64,000 nucleotides of DNA from Icerya purchasi (lineage: Eukaryota > Arthropoda > Insecta > Hemiptera > Monophlebidae), in NCBI GenBank assembly GCA_039619475.1, contig CM077116.1, positions 7,116,501 through 7,180,500 on the forward strand, written 5' to 3'. The notes under the pieces are model-generated. The model did not search any database. It saw nothing but the letters and a program-made list of their open reading frames with translations, and was not told where the DNA came from. The position numbers and the translations under genes are program-made. Of the stretch, positions 25,501 through 36,120 are shown piece after piece. Position 1 is the first letter of the stretch. Every line of letters begins with the position of its first letter.

Positions 25501-26909
25501 ATGTTGTTTCAAATGTTCTATTCGAAAAGAGAAAATGCTAAGTGAGCGTGAGTTAATACGCTGCGTGAAACGATATCATGAAAACACTATTATTTTCAAG
25601 GAGAAGATAATATACTATGAACCAAGGATACGTACCCACGGATCTATATTCTACAGCGGAGTTAATAATGTAACCCCGATTACAATTCTCCAGACATCGC
25701 AAGTGCGACCCAGCAAATACTGAATCAGTGAATGTTATACAGATGATCCAGGTTTACACGGGGACATCCGATTTGCTCACCGACCGAAATAGACCGCCCG
25801 CTGAAAACTCGAATTGCGCACCACTTTAAAAAAAACATACTCCGGATTTTATAAAATCGACGAAGAAATAAAATGAGTAAAAGTGTCGTTCTTTCAGTGA
25901 TTTCCAAAATGTTTTATCATATAGATTGAACGTTTGCTATTTGGAATAACGGAACTACATTTCGTTTGCTTAGAAAAAACCTCCTTAAGGGTTTGCGAAA
26001 AATAGGCTATCATCCCGTTAGCAGTGCGGTACTTATTCTAAATATTTTTAACAATCTAGGAACGTACACGTTTAAAGAATGTTGCATGAAATAGAATAAT
26101 TTTTTGCGCGAATATTATATAAAATAATGTAAATTACAATAATTTCTAACTGAATATGTAGAATTTTCAGTGCACATTATATTTCACGAAGCTTGTGTTT
26201 CACACTAATACAAAATACGTTCTTATCAGCTGATTAACTTACATAAAATACAAATGTGATGACTGTATGAAATTTTCGAGTTCGAACAATTAGAGGTGTC
26301 TATTATTAAAATAACAGAAAGATAAAAGATCATAAATGTAAACAGACCGTTAGGTGTACGTTAAATTACTGAAGATTGAGCTAACTAGCAAATTACAAAA
26401 GTCAGGATCAATTTTTAATGATTAAAAATTAAATGAGAACGTAAATATATCACAGTTATTTATCAAAAGTATATAATATTTGTTTTGTAAACGAAAAATG
26501 AAACTGTAAGTTTGAAAAATTTTATATTTTTAAAATTAACCTGGCGTATTCTGAAATATTTTTTAATAAACCGTCGTTATAGAGGAAATATTTTTAATAC
26601 ATAAATCGGCGTAGTGGTATTTTTCGTTGGCGGATTAAAATTTTATTTTAAAAATACGATGCGTAAAATGTTGAAAGCCATTGAACATTCAAATGTTATA
26701 CGATAAAGCGGCCATCAGTTTTTGAGTCCAACAAATATCATAGTCCCGGTGCCGTTTTCGTTCGTTTTTTTATATTTCATACCGGCAAACTTCCGGTGTG
26801 CAATTCGAGTGTGTTTAGATTACTAGACCTTTTTTAACCGTCAGCCCAGGGAAACAACGGTGCACAATTCGAGTGTCGCCATTTACATAGTTCCCCTATA
26901 GAGCCACTG
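22571..26909. other. Unrecognised AT-rich DNA
   Basis: Contains a TA microsatellite at 23419-23437. A 75-codon plus-strand frame at 23865-24092 has protein-like composition (EVDTVEILFELEIGDEINLN) but no known motif. A 62-codon frame at 25535-25723 is also unrecognised. Near 26794-26812 and 26858-26876 a 19-base sequence is repeated with 17 matches (CGGTGTGCAATTCGAGTGT). No element boundaries established. Confidence 0.4.
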
Positions 26910-27310
26910 ATATTAACAGCGCAATTAAGTTGGATAGGTCATGTTGTGCGAATGTAAGAGCACTGTTTGCCTAAGCGCGTATTCTATAGTGAACTTTTGG
27001 AAGAGCGTAGGGCTCGTGGAGGACCAAAGAAACGCTACAAAGATCATATCGCCACCATGCTTCGGGATGCGAATATCAACAAGGACTGGGAAAATTCTGC
27101 GCAAAGCCGGCAGAAATGGAAAAAGGTGTCTCAGGAAGTGATAGAAAATAACCGTAAGAAACGTCGCAAGAAACGTCGCAAGAAACAAAAAAAGGAACGA
27201 GGTACTAGTCCGAATCAGCACTGCGAGAAAACGTATACTGCTAAAATTGGACTAATCAACCATCTACGAACACGTCGCTAAACAAATATGTGTGCATCCG
27301 GGCTACTCGG
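26910..27310 (+). pseudogene. C-terminal end of a LINE reverse transcriptase
   Basis: A plus-strand frame, first QLSWIGHVVRM then a stop, continues as a long run to the stop at 27279-27281. It contains LPKRVFYSELLEERRARGG and KKRYKDHI, a very basic Lys/Arg block, and a Cys/His finger ending IGLINHLRTRR. This arrangement (WxGHVxRM, GxxKKRxKD, basic linker, C-terminal zinc finger) is typical of the extreme C-terminus of several animal LINE ORF2 proteins. The basic block is partly encoded by tandem AAGAAACGTCGC repeats near 27156-27184. The RT core is missing, so this is a 5'-truncated copy; an in-frame stop near 26955 breaks it. Confidence 0.7.
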
Positions 27311-27502
27311 ATACGAGTTCTAGCTATGATGGTGATAGAAGCTAAAATATAGAGACCTTAAACAGAGGCCTGTCCTTTTTTTCACACGGAAAGAATATTT
27401 GAGAAAAGATGTGCCAGATCAGCTAAAAAAGTGAAAAATGGTAATATCGGAATTAGAAAGTTATCAATATAATTCTGTTCCACACTGTTGTGGTATGTTA
27501 TA
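27311..27502. other. Spacer / LINE 3' UTR
   Basis: Probably 3' UTR of the preceding LINE fragment, leading to the left arm of the palindrome. Nothing else recognised. Confidence 0.35.
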
Positions 27503-28260
27503 AATCTTATTGAAAAGTAAATAAATACACTTTAAACCACAAAATTGTTATTTAATTATTTAAAATAAAAATAAAATACCGACTAGTTTCGGATAGTATT
27601 ATTCATCTTCATTATGTATATATATGTATATATATATAAACAACTAAAATTATAAACAACAAATGTAACTGTCAATATTAATAAAATCACCATTAACTAA
27701 TAAAATTTGAATCAATGTAAAAAATCACAGCAAGTAATTATTATTTAGTTAAAATATAAAAATAATAAAAAACGTAAATTTTTAATAAATTTGAAATGTA
27801 AAGTTAAAAGATAGAAAATCAATTAAATAAATAATTTAAAATAAATTAACACGATGAATATTAAACGTTAAATAATATGTCATTAATAACAACTTACCTA
27901 ACAATAATCCATTATTTAACGTTTAATATTCATCGTGTTAATTTATTTTAAATTATTTATTTAATTGATTTTCTATCTTTTAACTTTACATTTCAAATTT
28001 ATTAAAAATTTACGTTTTTTATTATTTTTATATTTTAACTAAATAATAATTACTTGCTGTGATTTTTTACATTGATTCAAATTTTATTAGTTAATGGTGA
28101 TTTTATTAATATTGACAGTTGCATTTGTTGTTTATATATATATATACACCATGAAGATGGATAATACTATCCGAAACTAGTCGGTGTTTTATTTTTATTT
28201 TAAATAATTAAATAACAATTTTGTGGTTTAAAGTCTATTTATTTACTTTTCAATAACATT
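27503..28260. repeat. Long inverted repeat (foldback / palindromic element)
   Basis: The left arm, about 27503-27876, is the near-perfect reverse complement of the right arm, about 27911-28260, around a loop of about 34 bases (27877-27910). The arms agree over long uninterrupted blocks. They differ by a few substitutions and by indels around the TATATA tract (27615-27660 against 28130-28147), where the left arm has an extra partial duplication of AAACAAC. The outer ends share the form AATNTTATTGAAAAGTAAAT. Each arm carries a CCGACTAGTTTCGGATAGTA block; blocks of this type are known from dispersed palindromic MITE-like repeats in arthropods. There is no coding content. Confidence 0.9.
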
Positions 28261-28454
28261 TAGAAGGTTAACGTTTTTTCTAGGCACACAACTCTCCGTG
28301 CGATTATACTCCTACATTAACTATTTTGCAATTTCCTTCCCTTTTTCTAACACACGTAATCCTTAACATTGGTTAACAGTGTGTCAACAACCAGTGCAAA
28401 CTGTTTCCAGCTTTTTGAGTGCACTGTGTACGTAAACACCGGGTGATCCATGTG

Positions 28455-30494
28455 CAGTGGCGGGGCAAGACCTAAATTTTATGTGGGCAAAGTATATTTT
28501 GCTAGGCCCTCTGGTAGCGTGACAAGACGGATTTTATAAAACAGAAAACTATTGCAACTGTCCAATTTTTATTCATAAAAATGCAAACTATTTGACAAAA
28601 AATAAAAGAAATGAATTAAAGAAACAGAAATTTCCTACTTTTAGCGTTACTGAATAATTCCTTAATAATAGTATCGCAATTCAGCTTAGATGACATAAAC
28701 TGTTTCAATAGATAAAACTGCTAAAGCTGATAGTCTTTCCTTACCTGTTATATTTCATAAATAATTTTTAATTAGTTGTAATTTTGAAAAGCTCCTTTCA
28801 GCGGACGCTTTACCAGTATTGTTAACGAAATTCGAACGACTATGTAAATATTTGAGTAAATTTCTTTCGTTATGTATTTGCAGCAGATGTTTCACATCTT
28901 TAATGAAGTTGGGTAAATTTGGGAGAGTACTGTTATTAATTCTTCATACAATTCGTAAGATTGGAAGTCGCTGCTCTCACCCACTCGCAGGACAGTGTGT
29001 AAATCTTGACAGTTTTTTAATAATTGCTTTTTGGGAATATACTTTTTAACATGTTTAGATCATAAATAAAATCAAAATTTTTAAAATATTATTTAAAAGA
29101 AATAAATCTTGAATCCCTATTGCTTATTATAGAATTAATCATAGTATTCAAAAAAAAACTATTTCATACCGGCTTTTGGGAGACTGTACAGGTTGATCGC
29201 CGCCTTCCTAATTGAACATCCTTTTCTTCTTTTCGCCTACCCTTTTATTTTTAAAGTCTTTCGGTAGATCATAACTGCTTTCCTCAATAAATTGACGAAC
29301 ATCAGACAAGCATTTTTCGAATCTAGTTTGTCGGTGTTCTTTAATCCAGTTACAAAATGTACGCAAATATTCAAGAGCAATGCTTACATGGACATGTACA
29401 AATTGCCATAATTTGCTTATGACATTAACTCGCAATAATATTTCATGCCATACATGTAATGATATGATATAAATTCTGAATTAAACATTTCGTTGAAAAC
29501 CGAATCGCAATATAACTGAGTGTGACAGATTATTCAGTTTAATATTTTAAGCTTTCGATGCGTTCAACATTATCATCAAATTGCAATAATACGGCCTTTA
29601 ATGACTCAATTCTGCTTTCCCATCTTGTGTCTGACAAAGCCTTCATAGTAAGCTTTAATTTGCCTTTTTGATTAATTTCCAACGCTTGCTGAAACTTGAA
29701 AATAGCGAATAAATTTTCTGAATAATACCAAAAGGTTTTTACTGCCACAGAAGAATTTTGTACGTCTACCAACAGCAATAGATTTCAGCCATGACAACCG
29801 CAGGGTGTAAAAAATTCCCTGGAATTAATGTTTAATATTCGAGTTTTAACTCCACCATTTACGCCTGCTATATTTGTACCATTGTCGTATCCTTGGCCAT
29901 GATAGTTTTGAATATTTTTAAACAATTTTTTTCAAGCTCCCCTAATATTGCATTAGTTCAATATTCTCCAATCGTTTCAGTGACAGCACGAAATACGATA
30001 AAGTTTTCTTCTATTGTGATTTACATATATATATGTTTCATTAGTTTACTTTGGCAGCCCAAACCCATCAACATCATCAAGTCCATTGTCCTACGTAACT
30101 ACGTAAGGACGTGGTGACGTAATATTCCTTTTACCGTTTCTTTCCATTTATTTCGATCCATTACTACGTGGAGTGCTTCTAACAACTTGTACCCAGTTAG
30201 TGTATTTACTTAATCATAGCCCAAAACGATCATAAATCGACAACTGACAGAGCAACACTCAAATTCGACATGTCACGACATCTATCTATTGTACTTTATT
30301 AAAATTTAACTAAAAAAAAAACTGACAGTTCGGAGAGTTTCTAATTATATTGATCGTTTTATGACGAGTAAACCTTTTTTCGTCGCGGCCATGGCTTTTA
30401 AATACCTAATGCATAAACCTTTGAGGCGCGAGGCCCCTTGGACCGCGAGGTTGTAGGCGGTCGCCCACGTCGCCCACGCCTTACGCCGCCTCTG
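28455..30494 (-). mobile_element. hAT transposon with 8-bp target duplication
   Basis: The left end CAGTGGCGGGGCAAG (28455-28469) and the inverse of the right end CAGAGGCGGCGTAAG (30480-30494) are matching inverted termini of hAT type. Immediately outside are TCCATGTG (28447-28454) and TCCATTTG (30495-30502). These are 7/8 identical direct repeats, as expected for the 8-bp hAT target-site duplication. The 2.04-kb interior encodes a broken hAT transposase on the minus strand. Confidence 0.88.
28730..29920 (-). pseudogene. Broken hAT transposase (ZMYM/DUF4371-like)
   Basis: Minus-strand fragments appear in the order of a hAT transposase of the kind annotated as zinc-finger MYM-like. GQGYDNGTNIAG and FFTPCGCHG lie near 29800-29900 (the DNG block holds a catalytic Asp). 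KALSDTRWESRIESLKAV lies near 29590-29650. A helical stretch in 29208-29435 follows, and the C-terminal dimerisation block ASAERSFSKLQLIKNYL sits near 28755-28805. Reading-frame breaks and stops separate the parts. The N-terminal zinc-finger region expected right of 29920 is not recognisable. Dead by inspection. Confidence 0.8.
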
Positions 30495-30502
30495 TCCATT
30501 TG

Positions 30503-32984
30503 ACTTCGTGCAAATACATATTAGTATTACCATTTACAACCTGTAAACAATGTGGTCCTAAACGTTTTGCAGCGAACTTAATCTTAGGATTCCGTTATTA
30601 ATGCTTTAGCTTCTTCATCAACGTCAACGTTAGACGGTCACAATTTCTTCCCTTTTTTTCATTTCTAATGATATTTGGAATTATTTCTACTTTTGATGAT
30701 GATTTTTTATAAATTTTGCATTGAAACTTCCACAACGCAAAATCAGTGTTATTTCTTTATACAAAAAATTAGTGGAAATTCTGATTTCGAAAAGGCCTGT
30801 TTTATTGTTTACTTCAATTTTTTTCTAAAACGAAACTCGCGCCCCTGAATAATTTACTCTGTTAGAAAACTGTTATTAATCACCTTGAAATTAATGAAAA
30901 ACATTCCGACCAAGTCGCTACAATTTTAATTAATTTCCCATAGTCCTTATTAACTCATTATAATTTAATTTTTAAACTCCAGCTTGTAATCTTATTTAAT
31001 TTGTAGACCCAATAGGAAATATTCGTCTCTAGGTAGAAAAAATAAGATTCCAAAATTATAGAAAATAATAACTCTATTATTTAGGTTTGTTTTATAAATG
31101 TAAACAATTAGAATTGCGTATGTAAAATCGAAAATTACGAGAAAAAAAACAGAGAAATAAAAAATATCTACTAGAATGAGGCAAGAGAAAAAAAGCAACA
31201 AATAAACGATAATAATATAAAAGAATTAAATATAATTAACGGCAAATAATGGTTTAACTTTGGGAATATTAACAAAAACGCGATTTTCTAGATGGAATGA
31301 AATAAACTAGTTAAAATGTTAATTTCGTACGAAATTCAAGATATATGTAATACAAAATATTAAACATTTTCCGATCTAGTATTGTCGACGATAGAGGATT
31401 ATTCCAATCATTTTTTTTCACTTCTCACTGTTGCTGCTGAAATTTTTTTAAAAATACTCAAACTTTTTTTACTTTTCGTGAAGCTTTTTTCTCGTATTAA
31501 TCGACACTTTTTCTCGCATGTTCGAAATATTTTTCAAATTCTTCCGGATTTTTTAATATTTCACTAGGAAAATCAAACATTAAGCTTTTTATCATTGTTA
31601 GAATAAAACTATTAGAAGCATTTTTATTGGCTTTTGCATCTCGTTTTTTTCCCCAGGTTTAAGCCTCCTATCAAAATTACTAAAATAGCTAATACAAAGG
31701 ACATCGAATGATTCAGATTATTTGGTAATACGCTTTTTTCAAAACTTTTCCTAAAAAATCCGAATTTTTAGTAAGATTCGCTGTAAAGATTCTTTAAAAA
31801 ATTACAAGATTTTTAATTTTATCAAAAAAAAAACAAAAAAAAAACGAACCAAAAACCTCGATTTCAGATACTGATAAGAGTTATTACTGGTAAGTTGAAA
31901 CAGCATGCACAGCAGTACAAAAAGAAAAAGGTTTTTGTTTTTAATTCTTTCTCGAACACCTGACTAAATACTACGCAACGACATCAACACACTTCCTCGA
32001 CCTTGATTTTTTAAAACACCTCCGGTCCGAACTATTCTAGAACGCTTAATCAAAACGAGTATGCCTTTTCCTTCATGACATTGTTTCGTCTAGTATATAG
32101 CGAAAAATTGTCCTGATTACTTTTTAAAACGTCTGCAAAATATTCGAAATTGTAAAAAAATCTTTTTTTAATTTTCGTCTTTACTTCATTTTGCAATTTT
32201 TTTTGGTAATCATTCTAATTAACTCATTTTACATCTGAAGACTAAGGTAGTTTACGGATTACTATAGTTCGCCACTGTCCAATCTCATATCGAGCTAAAA
32301 AGGGTACGTAAGTTACAGACCGACTGAGACCATCTGATAACTCCCATTTTTCTTTACCCGTAACTTACACGGATGGAGCAAAATGGTAAAAATTGTAGTC
32401 AGCTGATTTATTTTTCCGGCACCTTCAGAAGTTTTTGATGCATGACGTTCGGTCGGTCATTTTACCCAGTTGTATAAGTTACGTTAGTTTTTTCCCGTCA
32501 GTTAAAAATTAATTTTAATTTATAGCAATTAATCCGGAATTCGAACATTACCGCAATAAAACAACGGCGTGATGAAATAGACGGTATTTTAAGTGACCAT
32601 GAATAAGTAGAGATAATAAAGAGGAAGGAAGTAAAGGTGCTTCTTCAATTTATTATAGTGAAGAAAATATAAATCAGCATATAATCTAAAATACAAACTG
32701 TTTGTAGTAAAACTCCGTTTTATTTGCTAAATTTATGGTGAAAAGAATTTTTAATACTATTAAAGTTCAGTATTTCCTCTGATGGTAAATAAAAAACTTC
32801 AAATTCCGCATTTTTATATTTCAAAAAAGAATCCGAATTCCGATAAAGCAGTCTAGCCAACATCAACACGTAGCAGTGCCCGATAAAAATGGAAAAATCA
32901 GCCTTGCTCGTAAATTCCTTTTTACAGTTCCTGCGGCTATTTGTTATCTTCAAAACGTTATCGGTCTTATTTCTGGTTATTCCA

Positions 32985-32985
<1 letters not shown>
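30503..32985. other. Very AT-rich DNA, nothing recognised
   Basis: Extremely AT-rich with many A and T runs. No element ends, conserved frames or RNA-like structures seen. Confidence 0.45.
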
Positions 32986-33025
<40 letters not shown>

Positions 33026-33028
33026 CAC
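32986..33028. repeat. TA microsatellite
   Basis: A (TA)n tract with a short imperfect end (ACATATACACA), directly outside the left inverted end of the composite at 33030. A second TA tract lies outside the right end. Confidence 0.9.
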
Positions 33029-33260
33029 AACAGGCTGGGCCAAAAAAAGCTATAATTTTTTTCAAATAGGGAACACTTGAGAACAATGTTACGAAAATTA
33101 AAATTTTGACTACAGAAATGACTTTAATGGCTCAAAAATGGTTTTAAGTGATAGCCTGAAGTTTCTAGCACACATTAATGGTTTTTTTTGTTTTTTTTTT
33201 TTATTTTATTTAACAGCGGTACTTATTGCCTTTCGGCTATGACCACTTAATTTAACTTAA

Positions 33261-36120
33261 CTAAAGATAACGCATTAAATCCGTATAAATAAGGTACGAG
33301 CGTAGTTTACGAGTTGTAGGTGTATCATCTCGGAGAACATCCTTCAAATCATCCGTAGGTATATCGCTCTGCACTCTACAATTTTCATATTTCTTACATT
33401 TTAGTAATAGGTGATGAACCGTCCTAGTTTCCTCACAGAGTTCGCAAATTGGAGGTTCACCATCTTCTAAGATATACGCATGCGTTAGCGGGGTATGGCC
33501 GATTCTAAGCCGGGCAAGTACTTTTTCATACATGCGACTTCCCTGTGCCGTCGTCCTCAGAGGATAAATGGTGCTTTTAACCATGCGCAATTTATTTGCT
33601 GTATCAGTGCTAATCTATCTTTCATTCCATTTCCGTAATGCACAGTCCATAGTGATGGAGCGAATCTTTTCCCGTGGTAGGTGCAGTAATTCGGCCACTC
33701 CAAGGTTCAGGTCTGCTAAATCTGCTTGAACCCTGGCTGCCATAGAGCTCGTACCTGAGAGGTCCATTAACGCTAGATTGGGATGATTTATCCTCGTCAG
33801 CATTGTTGCTCCATAGTTTACCGTCAGCATCTGCCTTCGGATTTGTAGCGGTGGTTCACCTGCCAGCGCTAGTATGCTGGGTGTGGAGCTAGTGACATAA
33901 GCACCTAACGCTCTTCGTGTTGCAGTATGGTGTATTGTATCCAGCTTCCGAAGTAATGATTTCGACGCCGTACGATACAGTATGCATCCATAGTCCATCT
34001 TTGATCGGATAATTACACGGTAAATCATCAGGAGCGTATTCGTGTGCGGTCTGCTCTTTTTTCCGTTTAGAACCTTTAGTACATTCAAGGACTTCACACA
34101 TCTCCTATGAAGCTCCGTAATATGATCCGCCCAGCGCAATTTGGAGTCAAAGATGACACCAAGAAAGGTTGCGCGAGGCTGAAATTTTAATACGTTGTTG
34201 TACAATTTTAGCTGTAAGGTCGGTTGCTGCCCGCTCTTACGATGGAAGTCGACGTAGTATGTTTTAGAGGTGGAAAATTTGAATCCGGTTTGTTGGCTCC
34301 CATGCTCAAGATTCTTTAGCGTTATTTGGAGCATTTGCTGAGCAGTTTCTGGATATCGGGTTCTGTATGAGATGTTAAGATCATTCGCATATAATCTGTA
34401 TGTTAGTGGAGGGGGGATGCAGTTCGTTATGTCATTTATTGCTATTAGAAAGCAGTATACGCTGAGTACATTCCCCTGCGGTATTCCGTTTTACAGCTTT
34501 TGGAGATTAGATAGCGAATTTTGTACCCGGACCCGTATCGTTCTATTTGCCAGGAAGTTTTTAATAAAATACAGCATATTACCATTTATTCCGCCCTCTT
34601 TAAATTTCTTGATTATTCGGTATGTCCAAGTTGTATCGTATGCTCTCTCAAGGTCAAAGAAAACGGAGTATAGATGTTGCTTATTACTAAATGCGCTTCG
34701 GATTTCCGCTTCCAGATGTACCAGGTGATCAAGCGTTGATCGACCTTTTCGGAATCCACACTGGTAAGGGCTAATTATCGACTTTGCTTCTAAGTATGGC
34801 ATTAGTCTGTTTACTATCATTTTTTCTATTATTTTACACAGTACACACGTTAACGATATAGGTCGATAACACATGAAACGCAGATGAATAGTTAGCATTA
34901 GATGATTTATCCGCAAAGGTAGTAGCCAGAGCATTTGCGATCTCGTCCGGGGATGCTATTATGGTGTCGTTAACCGATATCCACGGAATTGAGAAGCCTG
35001 TTTTGCATCCATTTAGGGTTTTTATCTTCGTCCACATGTATTGATCCGAAGTCTGCGGATCAATGGATTCTATGAAGTTGTGCCAACTTTTCTGTTTTTC
35101 GGTCCGTATGAGGCGTCGTGTTTGCGCACGTATTTTCCTAAAGTTTTCTAAATCCTCTATTAGTCTTGTAGTTCGGAATTTAGCGAGTGCTTTTTTCCTA
35201 TTTCGAACGGCTTGCTGAACAGTGAGGTTCCACCACGGCACATTCTTCGGGTTAACTATTGCTTTGGAGCGCGGAATTGCTCTACGGGCTGCTTCCACTA
35301 TTGAATTGTTGAAACTTTTTAGCATCAAGTTAGTATTGCCGAGCTCGCTTACTTGCAAATTTGCACACATTTCTGTAAATAGGTTCCAGTCTGCCTGCTT
35401 TAAAATCCATCTGGGTGGTTTTTGCTGCTGGCCTTGGTTTGTGGACTGCTCAGTGTTAATTATCGGAAAATGATCACTCGAGCACAGATCATTGTGTACG
35501 GACCACTCTAAGAACGGGGCTAAAGTAACCGAAGCCAAGGTAAGGTCAATAACTGATAAGGAGCCGTTAAAGGAGTTAAAACGAGTTGGCGCTCCATTAT
35601 TTAACAAAACTACATCATCGTCTTCGCTGAGATATTTTTCAAAGATCTTTCCTTTCTTGTTCAACGTCTGCGATCCCCAAGTGGGGCTATGGGCGTTGAA
35701 ATTGCCGACTAATATCCAGGGACTTCGTATTTGTGTGGTTAGCGAATTTAGGTCGTCGATCGTAACCTCTTGATTTGGGGGAATGTAAATATTACCTATA
35801 CTAAGCTGCCTGAGATGTATTGAATTTGGAATGCTAATTTGTAGTATGACGTTTTGTATACCCGCTGCTGCCGACTGTTGTGATGCAAGCACCGCGGAAT
35901 CATGCACTAGAGTAGCTACTCCACTAGCTGCTATGCTGCCATCTTGAAAGTCTGCTCTATAAATAGAGTAATTTTTGATGTCAAAGGACTGGCCAGGTTT
36001 TAACCTAGTCTCTTGTAGACATATAACTGTTGGTTGGTATAAGGTGATTAACTGTCGGAGTTCAAATAATTTAGTAAGGACTCCGTTAATGTTCCACTGC
36101 AGAATTTTTATCTTCATCAT
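33261..36120 (-). pseudogene. LINE ORF2: endonuclease-reverse transcriptase, broken
   Basis: ORF2 encodes the enzyme that nicks target DNA and copies the element's RNA. It begins at 36120 with an AP-type endonuclease (WNING near residue 9, QETR with Glu 37, SSDHFP near the domain end). The metal/catalytic GDFN motif reads GNFN (Asn codon at 35701-35703). At about 34870-34890 the frame changes and the segment before YRPISL is missing, an internal deletion removing RT motif 0. The RT then continues in one frame with an in-frame TAA at 34491-34493. The YADD-type active site is altered to YAND (34380-34391), and a TAG at 33615-33617 stands where Trp is expected. After the thumb there is no RNase H; a Cys-Cys-His-Cys motif (CELCEETRTVHHLLLKC) lies near the C-terminus. 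The stop is at 33261. Several independent lesions make it inactive. Confidence 0.88.

Noticed and set aside
24133..26922. Inverted similarity of a GAGCCACTGATA block considered as ends of a 2.8-kb transposon
   Set aside because: The match is short and gapped, has no target duplication, and the right block lies in or beside a LINE fragment. Not enough to define an element.
34372..34728. 118-codon plus-strand frame, and similar frames over 35.2-37.6 kb
   Set aside because: These are antisense shadows of the LINE ORF1 and ORF2, which carry the recognisable motifs on the minus strand.
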